From: an uncultured Methanomethylovorans sp.
Lineage (GTDB): Archaea; Halobacteriota; Methanosarcinia; Methanosarcinales; Methanosarcinaceae
Length of the DNA stretch: 64,000 nucleotides
Assembly (NCBI RefSeq): GCF_963678545.1
Contig: NZ_OY782867.1
Coordinates: forward strand, 302,969 to 366,968
Direction of reading: 5' to 3'
Below, piece by piece: positions 56,823 to 64,000 of the stretch. The first letter of the stretch is position 1; every line of letters starts with the position of its first letter. The notes under the pieces are model-generated. The model did no database searches, was not told the DNA's origin, and saw only the letters and a program-made list of their open reading frames with translations. Position numbers and translations under genes: made by a program.

Positions 56823-57320
56823 TTGTTCTTCTGTTCCTCTATATATCGTTTAATAGTCTGTTCACTGATGTGTCCACACGATTCCACATAATAGCTACGT
56901 GTCCACAGTGTAGGCAATCTTGGTCTAAGGTAGGCTAAATTCGTCCCTTAATTCATGTGGTGTATATCCCTTCAACTGTTGTACTATCCAATGCGGACTT
57001 GCAGTCGGTGGTGCTTTAACAAACAAATGAACATGGTCTAGCATCACTTCCATCTTTTCAATGATTAGTCCAAGTTCGGTTGCTTTGAAATTCAACAATT
57101 CTTTTAATCGAAGTTCCACTTTACCAGTTAACACCTTTCGTCTGTACTTCGGACACCAAATGATGTAATATCCGATGTTATAGACAGTTGTATTGCTGTG
57201 AGTACATCTCGTACTAACCATTGCATAATTATACTCTTGCCAACTATATACCTATATCGATTATTTGAACAGGTGTACACCATTCATCCCATGACTAAAG
57301 TCATGGGCTTTCTGGCTACT
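55776..57320 (-). mobile_element. IS608-type element with tnpA-tnpB in one direction (copy E)
   Basis: Hairpins mark the ends: CCCATGAC/GTCATGGG at 57288-57307 (left) and CCCACC/GGTGGG at 55781-55801 (right). tnpA and tnpB overlap by 4 bases (ATGA). It is inserted at the end of the DUF262 gene; tnpB reads out of the element and stops inside that gene on the other strand. tnpA is frameshifted. Confidence 0.75.
56819..57221 (-). pseudogene. tnpA: Frameshifted tnpA (Y1 HUH transposase)
   Basis: The N-terminal part (YIIWCPKYRRKVL, HUH motif DHVHLFV, QLKGYTPHELR) ends early at a TAG. One extra base near 56937 is responsible: in the other frame the sequence continues LRPRLPTLWTRSYYVES (catalytic Tyr) and ISEQTIKRYIEEQ to a TGA that overlaps the tnpB ATG. 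Confidence 0.82.
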
Positions 57321-57345
57321 TTTTATCGTAAGAAGAGCTATAATC

Positions 57346-57384
57346 TGTGAACTACCACTCAGCTAAAGAATGATTGATAGTTCA
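57346..57384. repeat. Solo IS605 end and inverted repeat
   Basis: GTGAACTACCACTCAGCTAA here is identical to the left end of element B (9904-9923). GTGAACTA and TAGTTCAC form a perfect 8-bp inverted repeat across it. It overlaps the stop of the regulator gene at 57382 and may now serve as its terminator. Confidence 0.5.
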
Positions 57385-58089
57385 CGCCATTTCTTCGAAG
57401 TATGGAACCATATCCGGGTGAAAGTCTTCATCCAAGAAATAATTTATGAATTTTCCATTTGGTTCTGCTACTAAGCACCCATATTCTTTTAGTTTTTGAA
57501 CATGTGTACTAATAGTACTTCTTGCAAGTCCTAATTCTTCAGATATCTCTTTATTTGTGATACCAGGGTTTTCGTATATTAACCAGCATATCTTTTTACA
57601 AGTAACTCCCTGTAAGTAAGGTTCGATATCTCGAGAATACATGTTATTCAGTATATTATGGTCTTTTGGAAATAGACTAATGTAGTTCCCGTTTTTTAAT
57701 AATACGATTTTTCCAGTTTCTTTAAGAACGCTTATATGGTATCGGATAGTTCCTCTTTTAAGACTTAAATCCCTTTTAACGGAATTAACAGTAATTCCAG
57801 GATTTCTTTCAATGAATTGAAGAATCTTCAGGCGATTATCATTATTTTCGTCTTTTATCCTTGCGATTAATACCGCAGCCATCTTCCAACCGAGTGCTAA
57901 GACAAGTGAACTAATTGTGACCAGTTGTAAAGAAAGTGGCAAATCCCAAAAAGTCATATTGGCATCTGCACCACTGTCATCATTGATCAAGTTTGGATCA
58001 GGTTGGGTTAGAATTACATAATCTTTACAATAGCAAGGCGATGTGAAAAAAAAGAAAATAATTATACTTGCCAGAAGTATTCTTTTCAT
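57382..58089 (-). CDS. Membrane-anchored tandem winged-helix regulator
   Basis: A 235-residue protein: a signal-like N-terminus, an extracellular stretch of ~30 residues, one membrane helix (LQLVTISSLVLALGW), and two winged-helix domains inside the cell (PGITVNSVKRDLSLKRGTIRYHIS and PGITNKEISEELGLARSTISTHV). Such one-component membrane regulators are common in Methanosarcinales. It follows a secreted protein gene by 12 bases and may sense it or its ligand (inference). Confidence 0.72.
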   Translation of the reverse strand: MKRILLASIIIFFFFTSPCYCKDYVILTQPDPNLINDDSGADANMTFWDLPLSLQLVTISSLVLALGWKMAAVLIARIKDENNDNRLKILQFIERNPGITVNSVKRDLSLKRGTIRYHISVLKETGKIVLLKNGNYISLFPKDHNILNNMYSRDIEPYLQGVTCKKICWLIYENPGITNKEISEELGLARSTISTHVQKLKEYGCLVAEPNGKFINYFLDEDFHPDMVPYFEEMA

Positions 58090-58101
58090 ATTCTACAACC
58101 T

Positions 58102-58557
58102 TTAAATCGAATAGTCTTCAGTTCCACTAACCGAGTAACCGTATACCTTGTATTTCCAAGTTCCTTTTTCTATACCATTACTATTAGTAATGTATATTCT
58201 AATCCTTCCATTAATTGTTCCATCGGCAGAATCATAATAAGTTCCTATACAATAATTATTTGGATTATATATACTAAGTCTTAGGGAATCGCTTGTATCT
58301 CCCCAGTTCAAGTTAACAGTCATGCTTTGAATATTCGTGCTAACTGTCTTACTATGCCAGTTTGTTTCTCCTTGGGTTATGGTATCATATACTGATTTTA
58401 TTCCAATATCACTATCTGACATTTCTGCAGGGATTATCTTGTACCCGAGGTCCGATGCAGAAATCAATGATACTTCATTTTCGCAATCAGATACACTTGC
58501 TCCTGCGACTGTAATACACAGCAAAAATACTACAAATCCCATTATTATCCTATTCAA
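58102..58557 (-). CDS. Small secreted beta-rich protein
   Basis: A 151-residue protein with signal peptide (IIMGFVVFLLCITVAGA) and a domain resembling a pre-peptidase C-terminal fold (TVNLNWGDTSDSLRLSIYNP, GTWKYKVYGYSVSG). It is paired with the membrane regulator downstream. No catalytic motif seen. Confidence 0.6.
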   Translation of the reverse strand: MNRIIMGFVVFLLCITVAGASVSDCENEVSLISASDLGYKIIPAEMSDSDIGIKSVYDTITQGETNWHSKTVSTNIQSMTVNLNWGDTSDSLRLSIYNPNNYCIGTYYDSADGTINGRIRIYITNSNGIEKGTWKYKVYGYSVSGTEDYSI

Positions 58558-58884
58558 TCTTTATTCTCCTTATTTCTTGATTTTTGCAATAAGTATTGAA
58601 GTCAAACAAAGTATATAAGAATTTTAGCCATTGACCGAATTGAGAAAGAAAATAAGCAAGAATTGAATATATTATTAGAAGAAAATCAATATATTAGGAA
58701 ATGAGTGATGCGCTGATCACCCATTTTTACGGATTCAACCCCCTAATCGAGGGTTTTTACTCATCCTCTACCCCATAGTTGTTGTTTCTTGTTCTAAGGT
58801 TCGTTTTTGATATTAATATCTAGGCATCCACAATATAAATAAATTATGGCCATTGCCCGAACTGATTACACGGAAAAGAAAAAT
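58558..58884. other. Gap with hairpin followed by T-run
   Basis: AACCC (58737-58741) and GGGTT (58753-58757), then TTT, form a terminator-like hairpin on the plus strand. Its tail (GGGTTTTTAC) resembles the right end of IS605 element B, so it may instead be a solo IS end. No gene seen. Confidence 0.3.
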
Positions 58885-59103
58885 TCACATCGTGTGTGTG
58901 TTGTAGCCTGGAGTTATAGTTGTGCCTGTAACTGTATTGTGTGAACTGCCTGGAGCTGCAATATTAAATGGAAGATCAGAAAATACATTGATCTGGACAA
59001 GTGGTTTATCTGTAGCATTTGCTATTACTATTCCAGCAGATAGTGTCAATACTAAAAGTACTGCAAGTGAAGCTAATATCAGTTTGTGGTTATTGCTTAG
59101 CAT
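58885..59103 (-). CDS. Small secreted protein
   Basis: A 72-residue protein with a signal peptide (LILASLAVLLVLTLSAGIVIA) and a ~45-residue mature part without cysteines (LVQINVFSDLPFNIAAPG). AAGGTG lies before the ATG. The 314-base gap 59104-59417 holds no convincing gene. Function unknown. Confidence 0.5.
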   Translation of the reverse strand: MLSNNHKLILASLAVLLVLTLSAGIVIANATDKPLVQINVFSDLPFNIAAPGSSHNTVTGTTITPGYNTHTM

Positions 59104-59417
59104 AAAAGCACCTTATAATACATCATCATGCAAATTTAAAAATCTATCGCAAAGAAAAAACATAATAGATTTTAAATAGCATTTTAATATCTTATGATTA
59201 GAAAACGCATCTAAAAATTGGATGTATATAGAATAAACCATGATTTTTCAGGAGTCCTGCTAAACTTGTAATTTCCATTGATTTTGTATGCATATAGTGT
59301 TTTTTTCTTCTTGATAACATCAGCAATAAATATTTATTGTATATAGGAAAAACATTTGAGGATATGAACTTAAAAAAAGAGTATAAAATCCTGTATCCGA
59401 AACAGGATTTCGATTGC

Positions 59418-60833
59418 TCACCATTTATTGTAGTATTCTGCATGAGTATATATTGACTCATCCATTGCCAGATCTGCTGTGTTCAAGGTAAGGTTCGTGA
59501 ACCAATATGGATATGGAATATCAGCACAAGTAAGTGCAGATACATCTTCTAGATGACATTCACTTGCTGTGGTATGGTTGAGCCATTGCATGTATACCCA
59601 ACTATCCGTTTCTCCATAAGTAATCGTGAACTCGAACTCATCAAGTTCAATATCATCGTCATATGTTACCTCATGTATAGCAACTGGTTCGAGGTTATCA
59701 TTATCACACATCGTTTCACCATTCATTTCATACGATGTTGTACTTAACTCGTCAAGAAGAATATCACATGTTCCTCTTATTTCAGCCGCAGTGAATCTTC
59801 TGTATCCAACAGTATCATCATATTCGCACCAGCAGTAAGTGTAACTTCCAAATGGAGTAACTATTGTTTCACACTGTACTTCTCCGTCAACCGGATAATA
59901 TTCTCTGCATTCATCTACAGTAACTACATAATCTGCATCCCATTCATCTGCTCTGAGGACAAGTAGAAGTTGATAAGCTATTTCATCGAACATGGGATCT
60001 CCTTCGTGCAGCTCATATTCTTCATCACCGATTGCATCTACAATGTACTGTGCTGTTTCTTCAATGATACTTTCTTTTGTTGGAATTTCATTTCCATAAA
60101 AATCCGGATCATAATTGTGTTGATATTCCAGAGGATAGGGTTCATTAATAGTTTCGTATATTCCCCCTGGTTTCTCAATGTCTTCAATTACAGTTACTAA
60201 ATGATCATTACGCGCAAGATATGGGTAAGCAAATCTATAGTAGCTGTTAAGAGTTTCAACTTCGATTGGGACATTGTATGTTCCATAACTATAATCAAAT
60301 TCAGACGTATCATCGTCTAAATATGCATTGGTAGTAGGAATTGGCATGAGATCTGAGAGTTTGCCGTTCTGTTCGTAATAATAAGTTATGTTATAGTTTC
60401 TTGTAACGGGTAACTGTTGCCATGCTCCATCCATTACTTCAAATGACTCTTCATCCGTAGTACCAATACATAATTGTGCATTGGGTGTCCAGAAATATTC
60501 ATGAAGCCATTCTTGTGTAGTTTCTGCAATATTTTCAAGATCAAGCGGATTTGCTTCAGAAATTAGTCGATTATGGAATTGTTCATAGGTAATGTAAGAT
60601 AATGATTCTAATGCATCATATTCAGCATGGCGTATTGCAAACCATGCCGATTCAAGGATATAACTTGCTTTAGTTTCCTGCCCTGGTATTACATGAGCAT
60701 TAGTAAGTATCAATGCTTGTAAGGGCGTGTGAGTGTATTCTGCTGTCGTTGCTGCAAGTATCGGGATAAGGGAGAATAAGGTTAGGACCCCGACAGTTAT
60801 CACTAACATATATTGACTTCTAGGGCCAAACAT
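59418..60833 (-). CDS. Secreted acidic protein of unknown function
   Basis: A 471-residue acidic protein (rich in Asp, Glu, Tyr) with an N-terminal signal peptide (MLVITVGVLTLFSLIPILAA) and eight or so cysteines in the C-terminal half that could form disulfides (TYCWCEYDD, MCDNDN, TCADIPYPYW). No membrane anchor at the C-terminus. The start has no visible ribosome binding site. Not recognised. Confidence 0.55.
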   Translation of the reverse strand: MFGPRSQYMLVITVGVLTLFSLIPILAATTAEYTHTPLQALILTNAHVIPGQETKASYILESAWFAIRHAEYDALESLSYITYEQFHNRLISEANPLDLENIAETTQEWLHEYFWTPNAQLCIGTTDEESFEVMDGAWQQLPVTRNYNITYYYEQNGKLSDLMPIPTTNAYLDDDTSEFDYSYGTYNVPIEVETLNSYYRFAYPYLARNDHLVTVIEDIEKPGGIYETINEPYPLEYQHNYDPDFYGNEIPTKESIIEETAQYIVDAIGDEEYELHEGDPMFDEIAYQLLLVLRADEWDADYVVTVDECREYYPVDGEVQCETIVTPFGSYTYCWCEYDDTVGYRRFTAAEIRGTCDILLDELSTTSYEMNGETMCDNDNLEPVAIHEVTYDDDIELDEFEFTITYGETDSWVYMQWLNHTTASECHLEDVSALTCADIPYPYWFTNLTLNTADLAMDESIYTHAEYYNKW

Positions 60834-60913
60834 AAAAAAAGAAACGCTTTAAAAGTATTTAATGATATGCAAAAGAAAGAAAAAAAATCAGGTATTGATC
60901 CTGATCTCACTAT

Positions 60914-61793
60914 GAGCCTGTATCAAAACTATAAATACTATTTCTCTGAATGTTATTGTGGGGATATGAATGGAATTCAGAGAACTCTCTGATGATCAAT
61001 GGAAGTTTATAAAGCCACACTTGCCACCACAACCAATTACCGGAAGAAAGAGAGCTGATGACCGTAAGGTCATCAATGGTATTCTCTTTGTTCTGATAAC
61101 AGGTTGCAGATGGGGAGATATGCCAGCTATTTATGGTTCCCAGGCAACTGCCTGGAGAAGGCTGAAAAGGTGGTCAGAGGAAGGTATATGGAACGAGATA
61201 ATGGAATCCCTTCGGGATTCCGCTTACCAGAAAGGTAAGTTCTCATTGGATACAGTGTGTATCGATAGCAGTTTCATCGAAACTAAAAAAGGGGAGATGA
61301 CTCCTCGTACAACGGTCACAAGAAAAGAAAAGGCATAAAGATCCATGCATGTGTAAGTTGTGAAGGTTTTCCACTTACAATCCAAATATCTTCTGGAAAA
61401 GAGCACGATAGACAGCACTTCATTGAAGTTATGGAGGATATTAAGGTTAAGACCGATGGAAGACCAAGGACAAGACCTCTTGAAGTTCTGGCAGACGCTG
61501 CGTACGACGATACAGAAATCAGGCAGTACTTAAGGTCCAGAGCTATCAAAAGCAACATACCGATCAATACAAGGAACAGTAAAAGAAAGAAAAGAGGAAG
61601 ACCTACTCGATTTGATGAAGAAACATATTATTACAGAGGAACTATAGAACGATTCTTTGCATGGTTGAAGATGGGATTTAGAAAATTAGCAAGTAGATAT
61701 GAACGTCTTAATGTGGTTTTCAAAGGATTGTTAGATATTGCATGTTTCCTGTTGTGTTGGAAAAAGGTGTGAGTGAAGTTTTGAAATAGGCTC
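60914..61793 (+). mobile_element. IS5-family insertion sequence, complete, with 3-bp duplication
   Basis: 880 bp. Terminal inverted repeats: GAGCCTGTATCAAAAC (60914-60929) and, reversed, GAGCCTATTTCAAAAC (61793-61778), 14 of 16 matching. TAT flanks both sides (60911-60913 and 61794-61796). It carries a two-frame transposase. It is inserted in the last codons of the RPA gene at 62916. Confidence 0.85.
60970..61772 (+). CDS. IS5-family transposase, two frames joined by -1 shift
   Basis: The first frame (60970-61338) encodes a DUF4096-type N-terminus (LSDDQWKFIKPHLPP) and the first catalytic Asp (VCIDSSFI). The second frame continues from about 61310 (GHKKRKGIKIHACVS) with the second Asp (VLADAAYDD) and the Glu (TIERFFAWLK). 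The frames differ by -1 and overlap at a slippery AAGAAAAGAAAAGG, typical of programmed frameshifting in this family. Coordinates cover both frames. Confidence 0.82.
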
Positions 61794-62916
61794 TATTATT
61801 AAAAGTATTCATTTCAATGATTTTATTCATTCCTTCTTTTCCCTGGCCATCAATGATTTCAACAGGCATACCAAGATCTATTTGCTTAATGATTTCAGTA
61901 TTTTTTCCCCATAATGTAACTTTGATCTGGCCTGTGCCATCTTTGACAATGATGTTTCCGACATAATTAACTTGCCCACTGTCATTTGAGAATTCCCGGA
62001 TTTCACTTATGTCAACTATATGTCCTTTTATCGAGAATTTCTTTCCTGCAGTTACTTGACTAATGGGAGCAAAGGATTCACTGAATGAAACAACATCATT
62101 GGTTTTCTCTATGGTCGTAGAATCACCAATCTGTAATTCAACTGATTTAGAGAAGTCGTTATATTTTGCTGTAGCGTTTCTGATCAGGAGACTGTCGCCT
62201 ACTTTAATATCCGGGGATAAATCAGCTTTATCGTTCCAAAGAGTTGCGTTCATTTTTCCACTATTGTCACCAAGAGAAATATTTCTTAGTTTTCCTGTGC
62301 CATTCTTCCGATTGAATGTTTTTACATCACCGATCTTCAGAACCTTTGCTGTCAGATAGATATTAGACTCGTTATTTTTGATCTCGCTGATCTTTTTTTG
62401 AGGAATAGTAGCTTGAATGGATTCCTGCGAGATGCATATTGAATCTTTCGTACCTATGTTTATTTGAGTGCCTGTAGCACCATCCTTGGCTTGTCCAGTA
62501 ATATCAATTATATCATTGACTTTGACAAAACCACCTGTTATATTTTCAACCATTTCATCCCACAATGAAGCAATAACACAGCCAGTTTCGTCTGCTATAG
62601 TTATCGATATGACTCTTCCTGTACTGTTGTCTTTCCGTGGAAATTCTCTCACTGATCCTATGTTGATTACTTTTCCGATAACACGGATTGTACTTCCATC
62701 CGGTTCTATATTTTTGATTTTGATAGAATCCGGTACAGGAGTAGACTTCGTCATTCCCAAATCATTGTTAACAAGCAAGGCAGCTGTTTTTGGATCACAT
62801 AATCCGGCAAGGGTTTCTATCCTGGCCTGTACAAGTTCTGTATATTTCTCTGGGGTAATCTGAGATTTTACTAGTTCATATTCATCTTTAATTTCCGTAA
62901 AACTAACATTTTCCAT
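61720..62916 (-). CDS. Archaeal RPA-like single-stranded DNA binding protein
   Basis: Three OB folds in series (about residues 65-165, 180-275, 290-380), each with the archaeal RPA core, e.g. VREFPRKDNSTGRVISITIADETG and VKTFNRKNGTGKLRNISLGD. It binds single-stranded DNA in replication and repair. ATG 62916 has GAGGT 6 bases upstream. The last ~20 residues come from the IS5 element. Removing the IS and one TAT copy restores a tail NNSEIRINT and stop, so the insertion only replaced about six residues and the protein probably still works. Confidence 0.82.
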   Translation of the reverse strand: MENVSFTEIKDEYELVKSQITPEKYTELVQARIETLAGLCDPKTAALLVNNDLGMTKSTPVPDSIKIKNIEPDGSTIRVIGKVINIGSVREFPRKDNSTGRVISITIADETGCVIASLWDEMVENITGGFVKVNDIIDITGQAKDGATGTQINIGTKDSICISQESIQATIPQKKISEIKNNESNIYLTAKVLKIGDVKTFNRKNGTGKLRNISLGDNSGKMNATLWNDKADLSPDIKVGDSLLIRNATAKYNDFSKSVELQIGDSTTIEKTNDVVSFSESFAPISQVTAGKKFSIKGHIVDISEIREFSNDSGQVNYVGNIIVKDGTGQIKVTLWGKNTEIIKQIDLGMPVEIIDGQGKEGMNKIIEMNTFNNRAYFKTSLTPFSNTTGNMQYLTIL

Positions 62917-63057
62917 AGGCATACCTCGTTAATAGCCTCAGCTAATCTTTTTTTCTTTGAACTTAATATGATTTAAATGCATAAAAATGCTTCTAATGAA
63001 GGTATGCATTTTTGATTTTGTGAGAATTTCTTTACCGATCATGATTTTAAAAAATAA

Positions 63058-63513
63058 TTAAGTCAGAGCTTCGTGGTTTATCTCGTTATAATTTCTCCTG
63101 AATTCTATTATAAGAATTCCATCGTTATAAGTAACCTGTTCGATTTTTGGATATATTGAAACAGGCAGATGAATATCGTATTCATAATTCCATTGTAGAT
63201 AAGATGCAGATATTTTTACATTCCTATTAGTAGAGTCAATAATGATATTTTGCCGAGGAACTCCAGGCGTAGGTGCATGTACAATTACACCAGTTGGAGT
63301 AATATATTCACTATAATCCAGATTTTGTCGTCTGATTTTTGGCATCCTTGATACTATGAATCCCACTAATTTGTTAATGGGAATGTTGTTATTAACTTCG
63401 ATAAAGAAGCTCGGCCACATCCAATTATAGAAAATTCCCTTTTCAAACACCAAATATATCATTGCTGTTTCAATTATCTTCTGACTGAGCATTTCTACAG
63501 TTTGAACTACCAT
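63058..63513 (-). CDS. Hsp20/alpha-crystallin-like protein
   Basis: A 151-residue protein whose C-terminal half follows the Hsp20 pattern: IVHAPTPGVPRQNIIIDSTN, VKISASY, YDIHLPVSIYPKIEQVTYND and GILIIEF. The N-terminal ~70 residues are hydrophobic and variable as in small heat-shock proteins. ATG 63513 is chosen because GGAGGT lies 9 bases upstream. The terminal I-x-I anchor motif is absent, so oligomer formation may differ. Confidence 0.65.
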   Translation of the reverse strand: MVVQTVEMLSQKIIETAMIYLVFEKGIFYNWMWPSFFIEVNNNIPINKLVGFIVSRMPKIRRQNLDYSEYITPTGVIVHAPTPGVPRQNIIIDSTNRNVKISASYLQWNYEYDIHLPVSIYPKIEQVTYNDGILIIEFRRNYNEINHEALT

Positions 63514-64000
63514 ACCAACTCTACCTCCACAACACCACATACATCGATTAAACCTACAAACTTTCAGTTAATATGTTATATCTTTGTTATTTGCATTCTC
63601 CTTTGATTCTGTCTACCGTATCTGTTTTTATACTTCCTAATTGTTGTATTTGTATATAAGGTTGATTGCCTATAACCTGCATTCCAGACTTTAATGTTTA
63701 TACCACATATTTATAGAAATAATCAGTATGAAGCTAAAGGAACTGTACCTACACGATTACACGCAACATGAGGAATCTAGTTTTCTATAGCCCTTGCAGT
63801 TACAAGAGAACAGAAACCATTTGATAATGCATCAGATAATACTATTATTCTAGCACACAGAACCATTATATTTATTCAACAGAAATTTGGTTAAATGGAT
63901 AAATACAAATTTTTGAAATAATTTACAATCGAATTAACTACCCTAATACATTGACTAATATAATAAATAAAAAAAATGTATTGATCAAACCGTGATCAAT
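63514..64000. other. Upstream gap of the Hsp20-like gene
   Basis: No gene seen. On the minus strand near 63662-63690 a segment GGAATGCAGGTTATAGGC resembles the start of the leader hairpins at 19.1 and 27.1 kb, with AGGTT/AACCT able to pair. TATA-like runs lie nearer the gene (about 63628 and 63655), so this copy may be outside the transcript. Confidence 0.3.

Noticed and set aside
59198..59461. Minus-strand frame after the acidic secreted protein
   Set aside because: It overlaps the end of the gene at 59418 in another frame, has no ribosome binding site and no protein-like pattern.
1..64000. tRNA, rRNA or replication origin
   Set aside because: No cloverleaf, rRNA stretch, or origin-like repeat cluster with cdc6 was recognised in the gaps.

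Overview
The window looks like chromosomal DNA of a methanogenic archaeon of the Methanosarcinaceae type (a methylotrophic relative such as Methanolobus is my guess). The support is: archaeal cobamide genes (CbiZ, a MM2060-like CobD with a cysteine-rich tail, CobN with ChlI/ChlD-type subunits), archaeal type IV pilins with a TadA/TadC-like motor, Methanosarcina-type disaggregatase repeats, an archaeal OB-fold RPA, TATA boxes with short leaders, and very few genes ending in TAG. No rRNA, tRNA or CRISPR array was seen.

Region 1 (1-16.4 kb) is cobamide synthesis broken up by IS200/IS605 elements. It holds a chlD/chlI pair (minus), cbiZ (minus), a CobD-like protein whose PLP lysine appears to be missing, and a fused chlI-chlD gene (plus). 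Three TnpB elements sit among them. One splits a membrane-anchored nuclease gene, and another abuts the tail of a UvrD-type helicase.

Region 2 (15.9-28.1 kb) is an accessory, defense-like island, mostly on the minus strand. It holds an EEP-nuclease/methyltransferase fusion, an Mrr-like membrane nuclease, a small CxxC protein, a GHKL ATPase with a PD-(D/E)XK tail, a PIN nuclease, a probable DUF4258/DUF2283 toxin-antitoxin pair, a DUF4041/GIY-YIG protein and a NikR-like regulator. Two pairs of otherwise unrelated genes share leader sequences: a switch-like double hairpin (19.1 and 27.1 kb) and a 33-bp-spaced dyad (24.1 and 26.5 kb). In-frame UAG codons join small reading frames at 16.4-16.8 and 18.7 kb. 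These are the most unusual signals in the window.

Region 3 (28.8-39.6 kb) has one TnpB element, an RDD membrane protein, and a tight minus-strand operon for corrinoid or metal-chelate uptake and cobalt insertion: secreted CTERM-like protein, BtuF, BtuC, BtuD, cobN, and a DrrAB-type exporter. cobN carries two one-base insertions.

Region 4 (39.9-47.4 kb) is a plus-strand pilus cluster: two pilins, TadA-like ATPase, TadC-like membrane protein, two minor pilin-like proteins and an ArsR-like regulator. A perfect dyad flanks the TATA box of the first pilin.

Region 5 (47.4-64 kb) is mixed. It includes a 1500-residue surface protein joining beta-propeller-like repeats, a lipase-like domain and two disaggregatase repeats; a GmrSD-like DUF262 protein with an IS608-type element at its 3' end; a membrane-anchored regulator with a secreted partner; an IS5-family element inserted into the last codons of an RPA gene; and an Hsp20-like protein.
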